Of a stretch of 54,328 bases of DNA, positions 24,036-32,888 are shown in pieces; the stretch's first letter is position 1; each line of letters begins with the position of its first letter. A program made the position numbers and the translations under genes. The stretch is from Synergistaceae bacterium (GTDB taxonomy: Bacteria; Synergistota; Synergistia; Synergistales; Aminobacteriaceae), in assembly GCA_017540085.1 (NCBI GenBank), contig JAFYBQ010000019.1, positions 1-54,328 on the forward strand, in the 5' to 3' direction. The notes under the pieces are model-generated. The model searched no databases. It saw nothing but the letters and a program-made list of their open reading frames with translations, and was not told the DNA's origin.

Positions 24036-24852
24036 GTTCACGGCGTTAATTCTCGGAATATTATTGCTTGCGGGGGCAGGCTCTGCGGATGACAAACTGA
24101 ATGTAGCTGTAACTCATCCGTGGCTCGCCCTCCTTGCTTCATTTATCGGAGGCCCTGAAGTGAATGTTACGCCTATAAGAGTGTGGAATGACAGAGGCGA
24201 TTTAGTCATGGCCGACCGGGGGAGAGTCCTGCGTGAAATTCCGTTTGGGTCAAAAATAATAGCTCTCGATGAGAATGACGCAGGCAACTCCGGCATAAAG
24301 TCTCCGGAAAAATATACCGTCAAATATCTTTACTCGCCGTTCCCAGTCGCGGAAAACTCGCTTTTTGACCCCTCTGTGATTCCGTTCGTGGCTCAGAGAG
24401 TTTTAACCGCCCTTTCTGAGTGGGACTCGCAGAATTATCCGTACTATCAAAGAAGGCTTGCAGAGTTTCAGGCGAGATTGTCGAGCTCGATTCTTGTCGG
24501 GCAGGTCTTGAAGGATATGAATATCGCGGATCTAAGCGGCTCTTCAGGGATATTGCTGCGTGCGGCGGGGTGCAAAGTTGAGCGGCCTGAAGGTTTAGAG
24601 CTGTGGCAGAAGGGAAATTTTTCCGGCCTCCGTGAATATCTCGATGACGCAAGGAACAGGGGAGCGGCTGTTGTGATTGATGACGACACGCCCCCCGCAT
24701 TGAGGCGGTATTTGTCCGGGCGGGCAGACGTGTATAAATGGGAGCGTCCGAGCCTTGAGACCGACTACCCGACATTCCTTCATGAGCAGTATATTTCCCT
24801 GTGGCAGAAAATTATTGCCCGGCCTCTTCCCGCAAGAAAGAACAAGCGTTAA
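24025..24852 (+). CDS. Exported ZnuA/TroA-like protein, degenerate metal site
   Basis: The 275-residue product starts with a short signal peptide (FTALILGILLLAGAGSA) and then LNVAVTHPWLALLASFIGGP, which resembles the first strand and helix of ZnuA/TroA metal-binding receptors. The middle part (VLTALSEWDSQNYPYYQRRL; LAEFQARL) also matches the family's backbone helix pattern. The histidines of the usual DPHxY, DPHxW and HxAF metal-ligand motifs are not visible, so zinc or manganese binding is doubtful. There is no permease or ATPase neighbour. The TTG start overlaps rnc by 11 bases, so translation is probably coupled to it. The assignment is fold-level only. Confidence 0.55.
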   Translation: MATKFTALILGILLLAGAGSADDKLNVAVTHPWLALLASFIGGPEVNVTPIRVWNDRGDLVMADRGRVLREIPFGSKIIALDENDAGNSGIKSPEKYTVKYLYSPFPVAENSLFDPSVIPFVAQRVLTALSEWDSQNYPYYQRRLAEFQARLSSSILVGQVLKDMNIADLSGSSGILLRAAGCKVERPEGLELWQKGNFSGLREYLDDARNRGAAVVIDDDTPPALRRYLSGRADVYKWERPSLETDYPTFLHEQYISLWQKIIARPLPARKNKR

Positions 24853-24958
24853 TCCCCCGCACTGCTGAATCCTGAAACTCTCCGCGCTGTTCCCGGTAAT
24901 ATTTTTGTCCTGCCCCTGATGATTTTTCCCGCAAAAATTTTGTCCCTTTCACGGCGTG

Positions 24959-24964
24959 TATAAT
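24959..24964 (+). promoter_or_regulatory. Probable -10 element for tadA-recJ
   Basis: TATAAT preceded by GTG, 50 bases before the tadA ATG. The -35 region is AT-rich (TTTTGT, 15-base spacing) and weak. This lies in the 162-base gap after the ZnuA-like gene; nothing else is visible there. Confidence 0.5.
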
Positions 24965-25014
24965 TACTCACAAACTTAATATCCCTAACATGAATCGGAG
25001 ATGGCGCAAATTAC

Positions 25015-25464
25015 ATGACCGATGATAATTATTACATGCAAATAGCCTTTGACGAGGCAAAATCAGCGTACCTGCGCGGAGATGTCCCAGTCGGCGCGGT
25101 AATCGTCAGGGGAAATGACATAATCTCATACGGAAGCGACCGCAAAATTTCTGACCCTACAGAACACGCCGAGATAATCGCGATTCGTTCGTGTGCGGAA
25201 AAATCCGGCTGCTGGAATCTCACGGGCTGTACGCTCTATGTTACCCTCGAACCCTGCCCAATGTGCGCGGGGGCTTGTGTCAACGCAAGAGTCTCAAGAG
25301 TCGTTTACGGCGCGAGGAATTACCGTTCAGGCGCGGGCGGCACTCTCTATAACATCCTCAGCGACTCACGCCTAAATCACGTCTGCAAAGTTACGGCGGG
25401 AGTCATGGAGAATGAATGCGTCAGAATCCTTCAGGATTACTTTTTGAGGAGGCGCAAATCATGA
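25015..25464 (+). CDS. tadA: tRNA adenosine(34) deaminase
   Basis: TadA converts A34 to inosine in the tRNA-Arg(ACG) anticodon. The 149-residue product shows the deaminase zinc motifs TEHAEIIAIR (HAE, with catalytic Glu) and LEPCPMCAGACVNARV (PCxxC), plus DVPVGAVIV and the C-terminal FF/YFLRRRK tail that contacts tRNA. The start is ATG 25015 with GGAGATGG upstream. It overlaps recJ by 4 bases (ATGA). Confidence 0.95.
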   Translation: MTDDNYYMQIAFDEAKSAYLRGDVPVGAVIVRGNDIISYGSDRKISDPTEHAEIIAIRSCAEKSGCWNLTGCTLYVTLEPCPMCAGACVNARVSRVVYGARNYRSGAGGTLYNILSDSRLNHVCKVTAGVMENECVRILQDYFLRRRKS

Positions 25465-27149
25465 TACCTACATGCGACATTTCAGACCTCAAAATATACA
25501 GGCCGGGCGACTACACTCGCAGACTCGCCAGCGAATTATCATGCCCGACATTAGCCGCGGGAGTCCTCGAAATGCTCAAAGGCGGGGAAGACATTGACAC
25601 CCTCCGCGAATGGATACATCCCGATTTCAGCAGGCAGATTGACAGTCTTGACCTCGGAAAAGGAAGCAAGGCCGCTAAATCTCTGTGGGAGTCAAAAAGC
25701 TCGTTCGGGAATGTTTTGGTTTACGGAGACTATGACACGGACGGCATATCGTCAACAGTTCTTGCTATGGAAATTTTCCGCAACAAGGCCGCGCAGGTTC
25801 GCTACTTTATCCCAAGAAGAGACGTTCACGGCTACGGACTCAACGCCGGAGTCCTCGACAAGATTCCGGGAATGGGCTGTAATACCCTCATTGTTACAGA
25901 CTGCGGGACGAATGACTCCGAAATGTTACAGAAACTCGCCGACAAGGGCATAAACATTTTTGTGTTCGATCATCATTCACTGTCAGCCCCCGTAACAATC
26001 CCGACAATCGTCAACCCCTGCATTAACATGGAGGCCGGAGACCATCAGAAAATCTGCGCCACCGCTGTCCTATGGTGCTGGGCGTGGAAAGAAAATATAG
26101 TGTCAAAAAAATTCCTACAGTACGCCGTTGACCTTGTTACGCTCGCCACTATTGCCGACTGTATGCCCCTCCACAATTTGAACCGCTCCTTAGTCCGCTA
26201 CGGCATGAGGCTTATGCGGACAAACCCACGCCGGGGACTCTCCGCCCTCTTTGACTGTCTCGGACTCAATAAGTCCCAGCTCACGGAAGAACATCTTTCC
26301 ATGCGCGTAATACCCTGCCTCAATGCCCCCGGAAGAATAGCAACCGCTGACACTGGAGTCCGTGCGTTACTGGGAGCGGGAAGCAATGACGCTGTATATT
26401 CCTGCGTGAACGAGCTTATGAGAATCAACCGAAAGCGGCAGACCCTGACCGAGAATATAGCCCGCGAAATCGATGACGCTATAATCACCGGGAACATCAC
26501 GCGCAAAGTACTCTACAATGAGCAGTGGCCAATAGGAGTCCTCAGCGGAGTCGCAAGCCGTATATGCGCCCAGTACAACAGGCCGATAGTTTTGGCCGCG
26601 CCTGTGGGAAAAGAAGTTGTACGCGGGACGCTCCGAGTCCCTGAAGGCGGCGACGCTGTCGGAATCCTCCGGGAAATTTCCGCCAAGCTCGATGCCTGGG
26701 GAGGACACAAATACGCCGCGGGATTCTCCGTCCTCACTGAGAACTGGCGCGAGGTCTGCGGGGATTTGGAGCGTATGCTGACTGACATTGTGATTCAGCC
26801 GGAAGGGGTTACCCCGGTGATTAACGTCATTCCGTCTGACATTACTATATCTGACTGGCGGGCGGTCTCTGAGCTTGGGCCGTTCGGCAACAACAACCCT
26901 TCCCCGAAATTCTACACCGACAATGACCCCTACGGACTCGAAATCAACGCTATGGGCAAGGACGGGAAGCACAGCTTTGTACGCATAAACAGCGCGAAAC
27001 TTCTTGCCTTCAACACTCCGCCGCGTGATGTCGCCGAAATGATGGGCAGGGTAAAAGGATGGATTTATCACCCGCGTTTAGACTATTGGCGCAACGAGGA
27101 GCAGTTACAGTTTATACTTGACTGCGCTGTAACGGAAGGAGGGATTTAA
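25461..27149 (+). CDS. recJ: Single-stranded-DNA exonuclease RecJ
   Basis: RecJ is a 5'-3' single-strand DNA exonuclease of the DHH superfamily, acting in recombination and repair. The 562-residue product contains the metal-binding motifs in order: VYGDYDTDGISST, VTDCGTND, FDHHSLS (DHH), and TLATIADCMPL. The DHHA1 motif GVASRICAQYNRPIV...GGHKYAAGFSV is also present. ATG 25461 is chosen because GAGGAGGCG lies 8 bases upstream and it overlaps the tadA stop; in-frame upstream codons lie inside tadA. A rather short RecJ, but complete across the catalytic core. Confidence 0.93.
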   Translation: MIPTCDISDLKIYRPGDYTRRLASELSCPTLAAGVLEMLKGGEDIDTLREWIHPDFSRQIDSLDLGKGSKAAKSLWESKSSFGNVLVYGDYDTDGISSTVLAMEIFRNKAAQVRYFIPRRDVHGYGLNAGVLDKIPGMGCNTLIVTDCGTNDSEMLQKLADKGINIFVFDHHSLSAPVTIPTIVNPCINMEAGDHQKICATAVLWCWAWKENIVSKKFLQYAVDLVTLATIADCMPLHNLNRSLVRYGMRLMRTNPRRGLSALFDCLGLNKSQLTEEHLSMRVIPCLNAPGRIATADTGVRALLGAGSNDAVYSCVNELMRINRKRQTLTENIAREIDDAIITGNITRKVLYNEQWPIGVLSGVASRICAQYNRPIVLAAPVGKEVVRGTLRVPEGGDAVGILREISAKLDAWGGHKYAAGFSVLTENWREVCGDLERMLTDIVIQPEGVTPVINVIPSDITISDWRAVSELGPFGNNNPSPKFYTDNDPYGLEINAMGKDGKHSFVRINSAKLLAFNTPPRDVAEMMGRVKGWIYHPRLDYWRNEEQLQFILDCAVTEGGI

Positions 27150-27154
27150 TCACA

Positions 27155-28768
27155 ATGGCTGACTCCCTAGAGACTCTCAGCGGCGGGCTTGAAAGTTTTT
27201 CGTCAATGATGGACTCGATTCCGTCAATTGAGGACAGCTCATCGAATTATCTGCGTGATATGTACAATCTCCGTGATGAAATTTTCGCACGGATTCCAGA
27301 AGACTCACAGATTGAAATTGTCCGTTCGGCATGGCAGGAGTTATGGGGAAAAGCCATGCTGTTACTAAATCCCGAACAGCTCCACAAACTTGGCGAGGCG
27401 TTCATATTCGCGGCCATTGCCCACAAAGATCAGAAGCGCAAATCCGGCGAGCCGTATATCACTCACACCCTAAGCGCGGCTTTAATCCTTGCGGGGATGA
27501 GGCTTGACCTTGCTACACTGCAGGCGGCGTTACTGCATGACGTGCTAGAGGATACAGACGTTACGCCGGAGGAGATGACAGAGAAATTCGGCCATGACGT
27601 TGAAATGCTTGTTGACGGAGTAACGAAGCTCGCGCAGGATGACGTGAAAGAATTTATGTCGCGTGAAGATTTGACTGCTGAAAGTTTGCGGCATATGTTT
27701 ATAGTGATGGCGAAAGATATTCGTGTAGTCCTCATAAAACTTGCTGACCGTCTCCACAACATGAGGACTCTCCACGTAATGAGGCCGGAGAAACAGAAGC
27801 GAATAGCCCGCGAGACAATGGAAATTTACGCCCCCCTTGCTCACAGGCTCGGAATATATCAGATTAAGCGGGAGCTTGAAGATCTGTCGTTCATGTACCT
27901 TCAGCCGGATATTTATGCGGAAGTTGAGCGCAGAGTCAAAATTCGTATGCCTCAGATGGAGTCCGTAATCGAGAAAGCAAAAGTAATACTTGAAGAACGC
28001 CTCGAAAAAAACAACATCACCTGCCGAATCAAGGGGCGGGCAAAGCATATCTACAGCATATACGAGAAAATGCAGCGCAAGAAAATTTCATTTGATGAGC
28101 TTTACGACATATTAGCCGTGCGTGTTCTTGTTGCTGACGTTTCTACGTGCTATGAGGTTCTCGGAGTCGTTCATTCACTGTGGAATCCTGTCCCCGGACA
28201 GTTCGATGACTATATCGCCAACCCTAAAAGCAACATGTACCAGTCATTGCACACAACAGTGATGGTTGAGGGAGTCCCGCTTGAAGTACAGATTAGAACG
28301 TATGACATGAATCACTTTGCGGAATACGGCATAGCGGCTCATTGGGTCTACAAGGAAGGCGGAAACAGGAAGCTCCTCAAAGGGCTGAACGAAAAATTAA
28401 TGCTTGTCCGTCAGGTCATGGAGGCCGGGCAGGACGGTGAAAGCACGCAGGAATTTGTAGACATCCTCAAGAGCGATATATTATTGACGAGTGAATTATA
28501 CGTTTTCACGCCGGACGGAAAGCCCATGATACTCCCGAACGGGTCAACGGTGCTTGATTTCGCGTATGCCGTCCACACAGAAATAGGCAATCACTGCGCC
28601 GGGGCACTGGTCAACGGTGTAATGGTACAGCTTAACACGAAACTTCACAGCGGAGACCGTGTAAAGATTCTCACAGCGACTCAGGCTTCCCCGTCAAAAG
28701 ACTGGCTGAATTTCGCCGGGAGCGCAAAGAGCCGCAGCAAGATACGCGCATACTTCAAGCAGGCGTAG
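27155..28768 (+). CDS. rel: (p)ppGpp synthetase/hydrolase, N-terminal catalytic part before an in-frame TAG
   Basis: Rel-family enzymes make and degrade the alarmone (p)ppGpp. This reading frame of 537 residues contains the HD hydrolase domain (ALLHDVLEDTDV; HNMRTL), the synthetase domain (YDILAVRVLV; PKSNMYQSLHTTV; EVQIRTYDM), and the TGS domain (LYVFTPDGKPMILPNGSTV; SPSKDWL). The RKK sequence before the synthetase motif fits a bifunctional enzyme. It ends at a TAG at 28766-28768 directly after KIRAYFKQA, but the same frame continues with recognisable Rel C-terminal sequence to 29485. As read, the product has both catalytic domains but no C-terminal ribosome-sensing region. ATG 27155 lies 6 bases after recJ. 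Confidence 0.92.
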   Translation: MADSLETLSGGLESFSSMMDSIPSIEDSSSNYLRDMYNLRDEIFARIPEDSQIEIVRSAWQELWGKAMLLLNPEQLHKLGEAFIFAAIAHKDQKRKSGEPYITHTLSAALILAGMRLDLATLQAALLHDVLEDTDVTPEEMTEKFGHDVEMLVDGVTKLAQDDVKEFMSREDLTAESLRHMFIVMAKDIRVVLIKLADRLHNMRTLHVMRPEKQKRIARETMEIYAPLAHRLGIYQIKRELEDLSFMYLQPDIYAEVERRVKIRMPQMESVIEKAKVILEERLEKNNITCRIKGRAKHIYSIYEKMQRKKISFDELYDILAVRVLVADVSTCYEVLGVVHSLWNPVPGQFDDYIANPKSNMYQSLHTTVMVEGVPLEVQIRTYDMNHFAEYGIAAHWVYKEGGNRKLLKGLNEKLMLVRQVMEAGQDGESTQEFVDILKSDILLTSELYVFTPDGKPMILPNGSTVLDFAYAVHTEIGNHCAGALVNGVMVQLNTKLHSGDRVKILTATQASPSKDWLNFAGSAKSRSKIRAYFKQA

Positions 28769-29485
28769 AAAGCAGAGCGGGACGAGAAATTAGAGCGGGG
28801 ATGGAAACTCGTTGAGCGAGAACTCAAGCGCAGGGGACTCGCGGACGTTAAGCGGGAAGATTTCACCAGCATAGACGATGAGCTGTACAAGGTCGGCTCC
28901 GGGACTATGGGAGCGGGCGAGGCGGCGCAGAAATTATCCCAGGCGTGGCTTCAGCATCATTCACCTGTAACAAAAACAGACCCCGTTGAGTTTGTCCCGG
29001 AACCGTCAGCCAAAAAGAAAGACAACAAATCAGATGTCCTTGTCGAGGGCGAGTCGGGAGTCGGCGTAACGTTCGCTTCTTGCTGCGACCCTGTGCCGGG
29101 CGATGACATTATCGGGTTCGCGTCAATGCGCCGGGGCATTACCATTCACCGCCGGGACTGCCGGAATATTGCCGGGAAGGACAACGGGCGAATCATCCCG
29201 GTGTCGTGGTCATTGCCGGATTACAGCCTCACAGGCGGCAAGCGTCCGAACATGTACACGGCGCGCCTCAAAATTGAGGGTGAAGACCGTAATGAATTGC
29301 TCGCCGACACGACAAAGGCACTTGGGCTTGAGGGTGTCAGCATTTCGGGAATAAAGGCCGGGCTTGCGGGCAACAGTTTAGTACGAATGAAGATAGAAAT
29401 CCGGGTAAGGGATCTTCAGCATTTGTACTCGGCCATGACTAGAATAAATGAGGTGCGCGGAATAATCAGCGTGGAAAGGGAGTAA
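28769..29485 (+). pseudogene. rel: C-terminal remnant of rel (helical, zinc-finger and ACT domains)
   Basis: In the same frame as the preceding gene, without any shift, codons after the TAG encode ERDEKLERGWKLVEREL (Rel helical domain), VTFASCCDPVPGDDIIGF with the CC pair and RRDC of the zinc-finger domain, and a C-terminal ACT domain (ARLKIEGEDRNELLADTTKA). The first ATG in it is at 28907 and has no convincing ribosome site, so independent translation is doubtful. Options are a nonsense mutation (one change from CAG), a sequencing error, or suppression. Confidence 0.85.
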
Positions 29486-29491
29486 TATATC

Positions 29492-29935
29492 TTGCGTCTT
29501 CTGATACAGAGAGTAAAACGCGCTTCAGTAACAATAAACGGAAAAGAGACACGCTCAATAAATCACGGGATGTGCGTATTTATCGGAGTAACACACGGGG
29601 ACAATGAGTCAAAAGCTGACTGGCTCGCGGAAAAATTAACGGGTCTGCGAATATTCGAGGATTCAGACGGGAAAATCAACCTGTCATTGAAGGATGTCGG
29701 CGGGGAATTGCTTTTAGTGTCTCAGTTTTCGCTTTACGCCTCATGCGCCAAGGGGAGAAGGCCGAGCTTCACGGACGCGGCAAAACCTGACGAGGCAGAA
29801 AGGCTCTATAATTATTTCGTGGAGCGTGTAAAATCTTCAGGCGTGAATAATGTACAGTGCGGTGAGTTCGGCGCGGATATGACGGTAGAAATCATCAATG
29901 ACGGGCCATTAACGTTTATTGTTGACAGCATATGA
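29492..29935 (+). CDS. dtd: D-aminoacyl-tRNA deacylase
   Basis: Dtd hydrolyses D-amino acids (and glycine) mischarged on tRNA. The 147-residue product is the normal size and shows the conserved start LLIQRVKRASVTING, LLVSQFSLYA (SQFTLxA active-site motif with Ser for Thr), KGRRPSF, and the C-terminal NDGPLTFIVDS (the NxGPVT motif). TTG 29492 follows AAAGGGA by about 9 bases. rel-dtd linkage is common in bacteria, which supports the reading of the preceding gene. Confidence 0.95.
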   Translation: MRLLIQRVKRASVTINGKETRSINHGMCVFIGVTHGDNESKADWLAEKLTGLRIFEDSDGKINLSLKDVGGELLLVSQFSLYASCAKGRRPSFTDAAKPDEAERLYNYFVERVKSSGVNNVQCGEFGADMTVEIINDGPLTFIVDSI

Positions 29936-29947
29936 GGAGGAATTATT

Positions 29948-30583
29948 TTGCACTATAAGCGGTTCCCATTGGGAGCATTATGGACAAACGGCTATTTATT
30001 CTGGGACGAGCCGACAAAGGAAGCATTCTTCATTGACCCCGGCGGAAAAACGGAAGATGTTACAGACTTCATGACGGCGAATAATCTCACGCTCAAAATG
30101 ATTCTGCTGACTCACGGCCATATTGACCACGTTGCGGGGATTAATGAGCTTGTGCCGATGGCGGGCGATAACATCTACATACATTCGGGCGACGCTGAAA
30201 TGCTCCGTCATCCGTCAAGAGAGCTTCAAGAATTACTTGGCGTGAAATTCGGAGGGCTTGAGAAATTCCGGGAGATTGAAGACGGGCGCATTATCGATTT
30301 TCCCGGCTACACGATAAAGACAATCGCGACTCCCGGCCACACTGAGGGCAGCGTATGCTATCTCATCACGGACACTGACGGCCACAAGATATTGGTGTCG
30401 GGTGATACTCTTTTCGCTCAGAGCGTGGGAAGGACAGATCTTGAGGGCGGCGACTGGCTGAAACTTGAGTCATCACTGAAACGCCTTGCGGAACTTGATG
30501 ACGGCCTTCACGTTATCCCCGGACACGGCCCGGATACCTTTATCGGTTCTGAGCGCGAACTCAATCCCTATTGGCCGAGGTAA
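29948..30583 (+). CDS. Metallo-beta-lactamase-fold hydrolase (glyoxalase II-like)
   Basis: The 211-residue product is a small MBL-fold hydrolase of the GloB/YcbL type. It has the metal site THGHIDHVAG (HxHxDH), a His in TPGHTEGSVCYLI, Asp in LVSGDTLFAQSVGRTDL, and a final His in IPGHGPDT. Such proteins act as thioester hydrolases, but the exact substrate is unknown here. TTG 29948 follows GAGGAGGAATT. It lies 12 bases after dtd and 4 bases before mreB, although mreB belongs functionally to the next group. Confidence 0.88.
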   Translation: MHYKRFPLGALWTNGYLFWDEPTKEAFFIDPGGKTEDVTDFMTANNLTLKMILLTHGHIDHVAGINELVPMAGDNIYIHSGDAEMLRHPSRELQELLGVKFGGLEKFREIEDGRIIDFPGYTIKTIATPGHTEGSVCYLITDTDGHKILVSGDTLFAQSVGRTDLEGGDWLKLESSLKRLAELDDGLHVIPGHGPDTFIGSERELNPYWPR

Positions 30584-30587
30584 TATC

Positions 30588-31643
30588 ATGTTCAAAGTAT
30601 TTTCGGGCGTTCTCGGCATGGACGTGGGAATAGATTTAGGGTCGTCAAATGTCGTTGTCTACGTCAAAGACAAGGGAATAGTATTCAGTGAGCCTTCAGC
30701 GGTTGCCGTCAAGAAACGCCCACGCGGTGAAGGGAATGAAGTTATCGCAGTCGGTGAGTCGGCAAAAGCAATGTCAGGAAAAGTCCCCGCAGGAATAGAA
30801 GCGATATGGCCGCTTGAAGGGGGAGTCATCGCTAATTTCGACATGACGCAGGAACTCATCAAATACTGCCTGAAGCGCGTCAGCTCCAACAATACTTTCA
30901 TGGTACACCCGCGAGTCGTAATCTCAATCCCCGCTGAAGTTACAGAGGTTGAACGGAAAGCAGTCATTGACGCTACACTAGGGGCGGGAGCTAGTGAGGC
31001 TTACGTTGTCGAGGAACCAATAAGCGCGGCGCTTGGAGTCGGTCTGCCTATTGACCGTCCGTCAGGCTGCATGATTATCGACATCGGCGGGGGAACATCG
31101 GAAGTCAGCGTTATATCACTCGGCGGAATTGTCGTAACATCTTCACTCCGCACTGCCGGGAAAATGATGGACAACGCAATAATCACAATGGTACGTCAGA
31201 GATACGCGCTCTTAATCGGAGAATCTACCGCTGAGGAAGTCAAGAACACAATCGGATCTGCCCTGCCCCTGAATCCTGAGCTTGAAATGAGCGTTAAAGG
31301 CCGGGACTTGTCAGACGGCCTCCCTAAATCCGACATAGTATCATCGATTGAAGTCCGCGAGGCAATGGAGCCTATATTCACGGGGATTGAAGACATGGTG
31401 AAAGTTGCGCTAGAGAAAATGCCGCCCGAACTGGCGAAAGATGTTGTTGACCGGGGAATTATCCTCACGGGAGGAGTCGCACTCATGCGGGGATTCAGCG
31501 AGAGATTATCACGCGCCATAAACACGCCCGTAATTGTCGCCGAACAGCCGCTAAACTCGGTGGCATTGGGAGTCGGGAAAATCCTCGACAACCTCGGCAC
31601 AATGAAACGCGGATTAATGTCCGTTCAGCACGGCTCGCGCTAA
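30588..31643 (+). CDS. mreB: Rod-shape-determining protein MreB
   Basis: MreB is the bacterial actin that guides cell-wall synthesis along the cylinder. The 351-residue product starts with a short amphipathic MFKVFSG segment followed by GMDVGIDLGSSNVVVYVKDK (phosphate-1 motif). Further motifs are VSIPAEVTEVERKAV, EEPISAALGVGLPI, IIDIGGGTSEVSVISLGGIV, and ILTGGVALMRG (adenosine motif). ATG 30588 has GAGG 8 bases upstream; earlier in-frame starts lie in the preceding gene. First of mreB-C-D-mrdA. Confidence 0.97.
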   Translation: MFKVFSGVLGMDVGIDLGSSNVVVYVKDKGIVFSEPSAVAVKKRPRGEGNEVIAVGESAKAMSGKVPAGIEAIWPLEGGVIANFDMTQELIKYCLKRVSSNNTFMVHPRVVISIPAEVTEVERKAVIDATLGAGASEAYVVEEPISAALGVGLPIDRPSGCMIIDIGGGTSEVSVISLGGIVVTSSLRTAGKMMDNAIITMVRQRYALLIGESTAEEVKNTIGSALPLNPELEMSVKGRDLSDGLPKSDIVSSIEVREAMEPIFTGIEDMVKVALEKMPPELAKDVVDRGIILTGGVALMRGFSERLSRAINTPVIVAEQPLNSVALGVGKILDNLGTMKRGLMSVQHGSR

Positions 31644-31646
31644 TAC

Positions 31647-32417
31647 ATGGACAACAGCAGGAATCATACCCGCGAATTTGTACACGGAATCACGGCGTTA
31701 ATACTGGCGTTATTCCTTCTCGGCGTAAGCTCCGGGCTTGGCATAATGAAGAACATTGTTGACCTCTGGGGGGCTGTGCTGTTTATTCCTGAATACCCCG
31801 CTGTAGTGATGAGGGAAATATATTTAGGCTGGCGTTCATGGTCGAGGGACAAGAATTTTCTTGCGTCAGAAGTAACGCGCCTGCGGAATGAGAATGCGAG
31901 TCTCCGTCTTGAGCTTGCGAAAATCGCCGGGGAGAAAATATATTCCGATGACAGGAAGAATGACTCCCGCACTGCCCGCGTAACTCTCCGCGCTCCTATG
32001 TCATGGTGGAGCGAGATACGCATTGACCGTGGCGGGAAGGACAAAATCACGCAGGGGCTTCCCATCTTCAGCGGGGGCTGGCTTGTCGGGAGAGTCAGCA
32101 CCGTTTCGGCTCTGTCGTCATGGGCGGAGCTGATTACGTCATCTTCATTCATGATTCCTGCTGTCATCGAGGAGACCCGCGAGCTTGGAGTCGTTGAGGG
32201 GGACGGTAACGGCTCTGTATTGCTGCGCTACATACCTGCCGGGCGCGGAGTCCGTTCGGGAATGAAGGTAAGCACGGCCATGATTGGCGAGGAATTACCG
32301 CCGGGACTCCCAATCGGGCAGATTGCGGGCGAGTTCAACATTGGCAATGACGGCTACACTACGTACAGGATAGAGCCGGGCGCGGACTTGTCGCGGTTCT
32401 ACACGGTGAATTACTGA
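31647..32417 (+). CDS. mreC: Rod-shape-determining protein MreC
   Basis: MreC links MreB filaments to the periplasmic PBPs. The 256-residue product has one N-terminal membrane segment (ITALILALFLLGVSSGLGI), a coiled coil (residues about 65-90, ASEVTRLRNENASLRLELAK) and a beta-rich C-terminal half with YIPAGRGVRSGMKV. It starts 3 bases after mreB. Typical length and order for the family. Confidence 0.92.
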   Translation: MDNSRNHTREFVHGITALILALFLLGVSSGLGIMKNIVDLWGAVLFIPEYPAVVMREIYLGWRSWSRDKNFLASEVTRLRNENASLRLELAKIAGEKIYSDDRKNDSRTARVTLRAPMSWWSEIRIDRGGKDKITQGLPIFSGGWLVGRVSTVSALSSWAELITSSSFMIPAVIEETRELGVVEGDGNGSVLLRYIPAGRGVRSGMKVSTAMIGEELPPGLPIGQIAGEFNIGNDGYTTYRIEPGADLSRFYTVNY

Positions 32418-32887
32418 TGGTTATCGTGATATTGTGGCTCATTCAGGACTTATTGACGGTCTTCACGGGAGGCGGAATGCAGATTCCCGGGCTGTTCATT
32501 CTCGGCGTGGTATGTCGGCTTCTGCTTGACGACGGGAGCGGAGACGGAAATTTATGGGGAATATGGACGGCGTTCGCGGGCGGAATTTTGTGGGACTTGC
32601 GCTGGATAGGGATACCGGGATTCTTCACGCTGGGCTATGTCATTGTCGTGCTGATTGTGATACAGGTCTGGGGAATGATTCCTCCTCAGGGCAGAGTCTC
32701 AGGGACAAATATTATAGTCTTCATACTCCTCGAATGCTCGCAGCTTATTCCGCCGTTACTCCCGGTGCTTATACTCGGAGGCAATACGGGCTGGGCATAT
32801 TTCCTGACACAACAAATTTGGGCATTGCCCGCGATACTTTTCACGATGTATATATACCTGAAGACAGCAAGAGACAGGACGGTTTGA
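32417..32887 (+). CDS. mreD: Rod-shape-determining protein MreD
   Basis: MreD is an integral membrane protein of the elongation complex. The 156-residue product is almost entirely hydrophobic, with about five membrane segments, and contains LFILGVVCRLLLDD and GGILWDLRWIGIPGFFTLGY, which resembles the G(L/I)xxDLxxxxPLG pattern of the family. Its start overlaps the mreC stop by one base (TGATG). Sequence conservation is low in this family, so position supports the call. Confidence 0.88.
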   Translation: MVIVILWLIQDLLTVFTGGGMQIPGLFILGVVCRLLLDDGSGDGNLWGIWTAFAGGILWDLRWIGIPGFFTLGYVIVVLIVIQVWGMIPPQGRVSGTNIIVFILLECSQLIPPLLPVLILGGNTGWAYFLTQQIWALPAILFTMYIYLKTARDRTV

Positions 32888-32888
32888 C

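Noticed and set aside
28766-28768. General TAG recoding in this genome
   Set aside because: Many intact genes in the window end in TAG at their family-typical length (ackA, fapR, plsX, fabG, rodA, dnaN, the hydrogenase).
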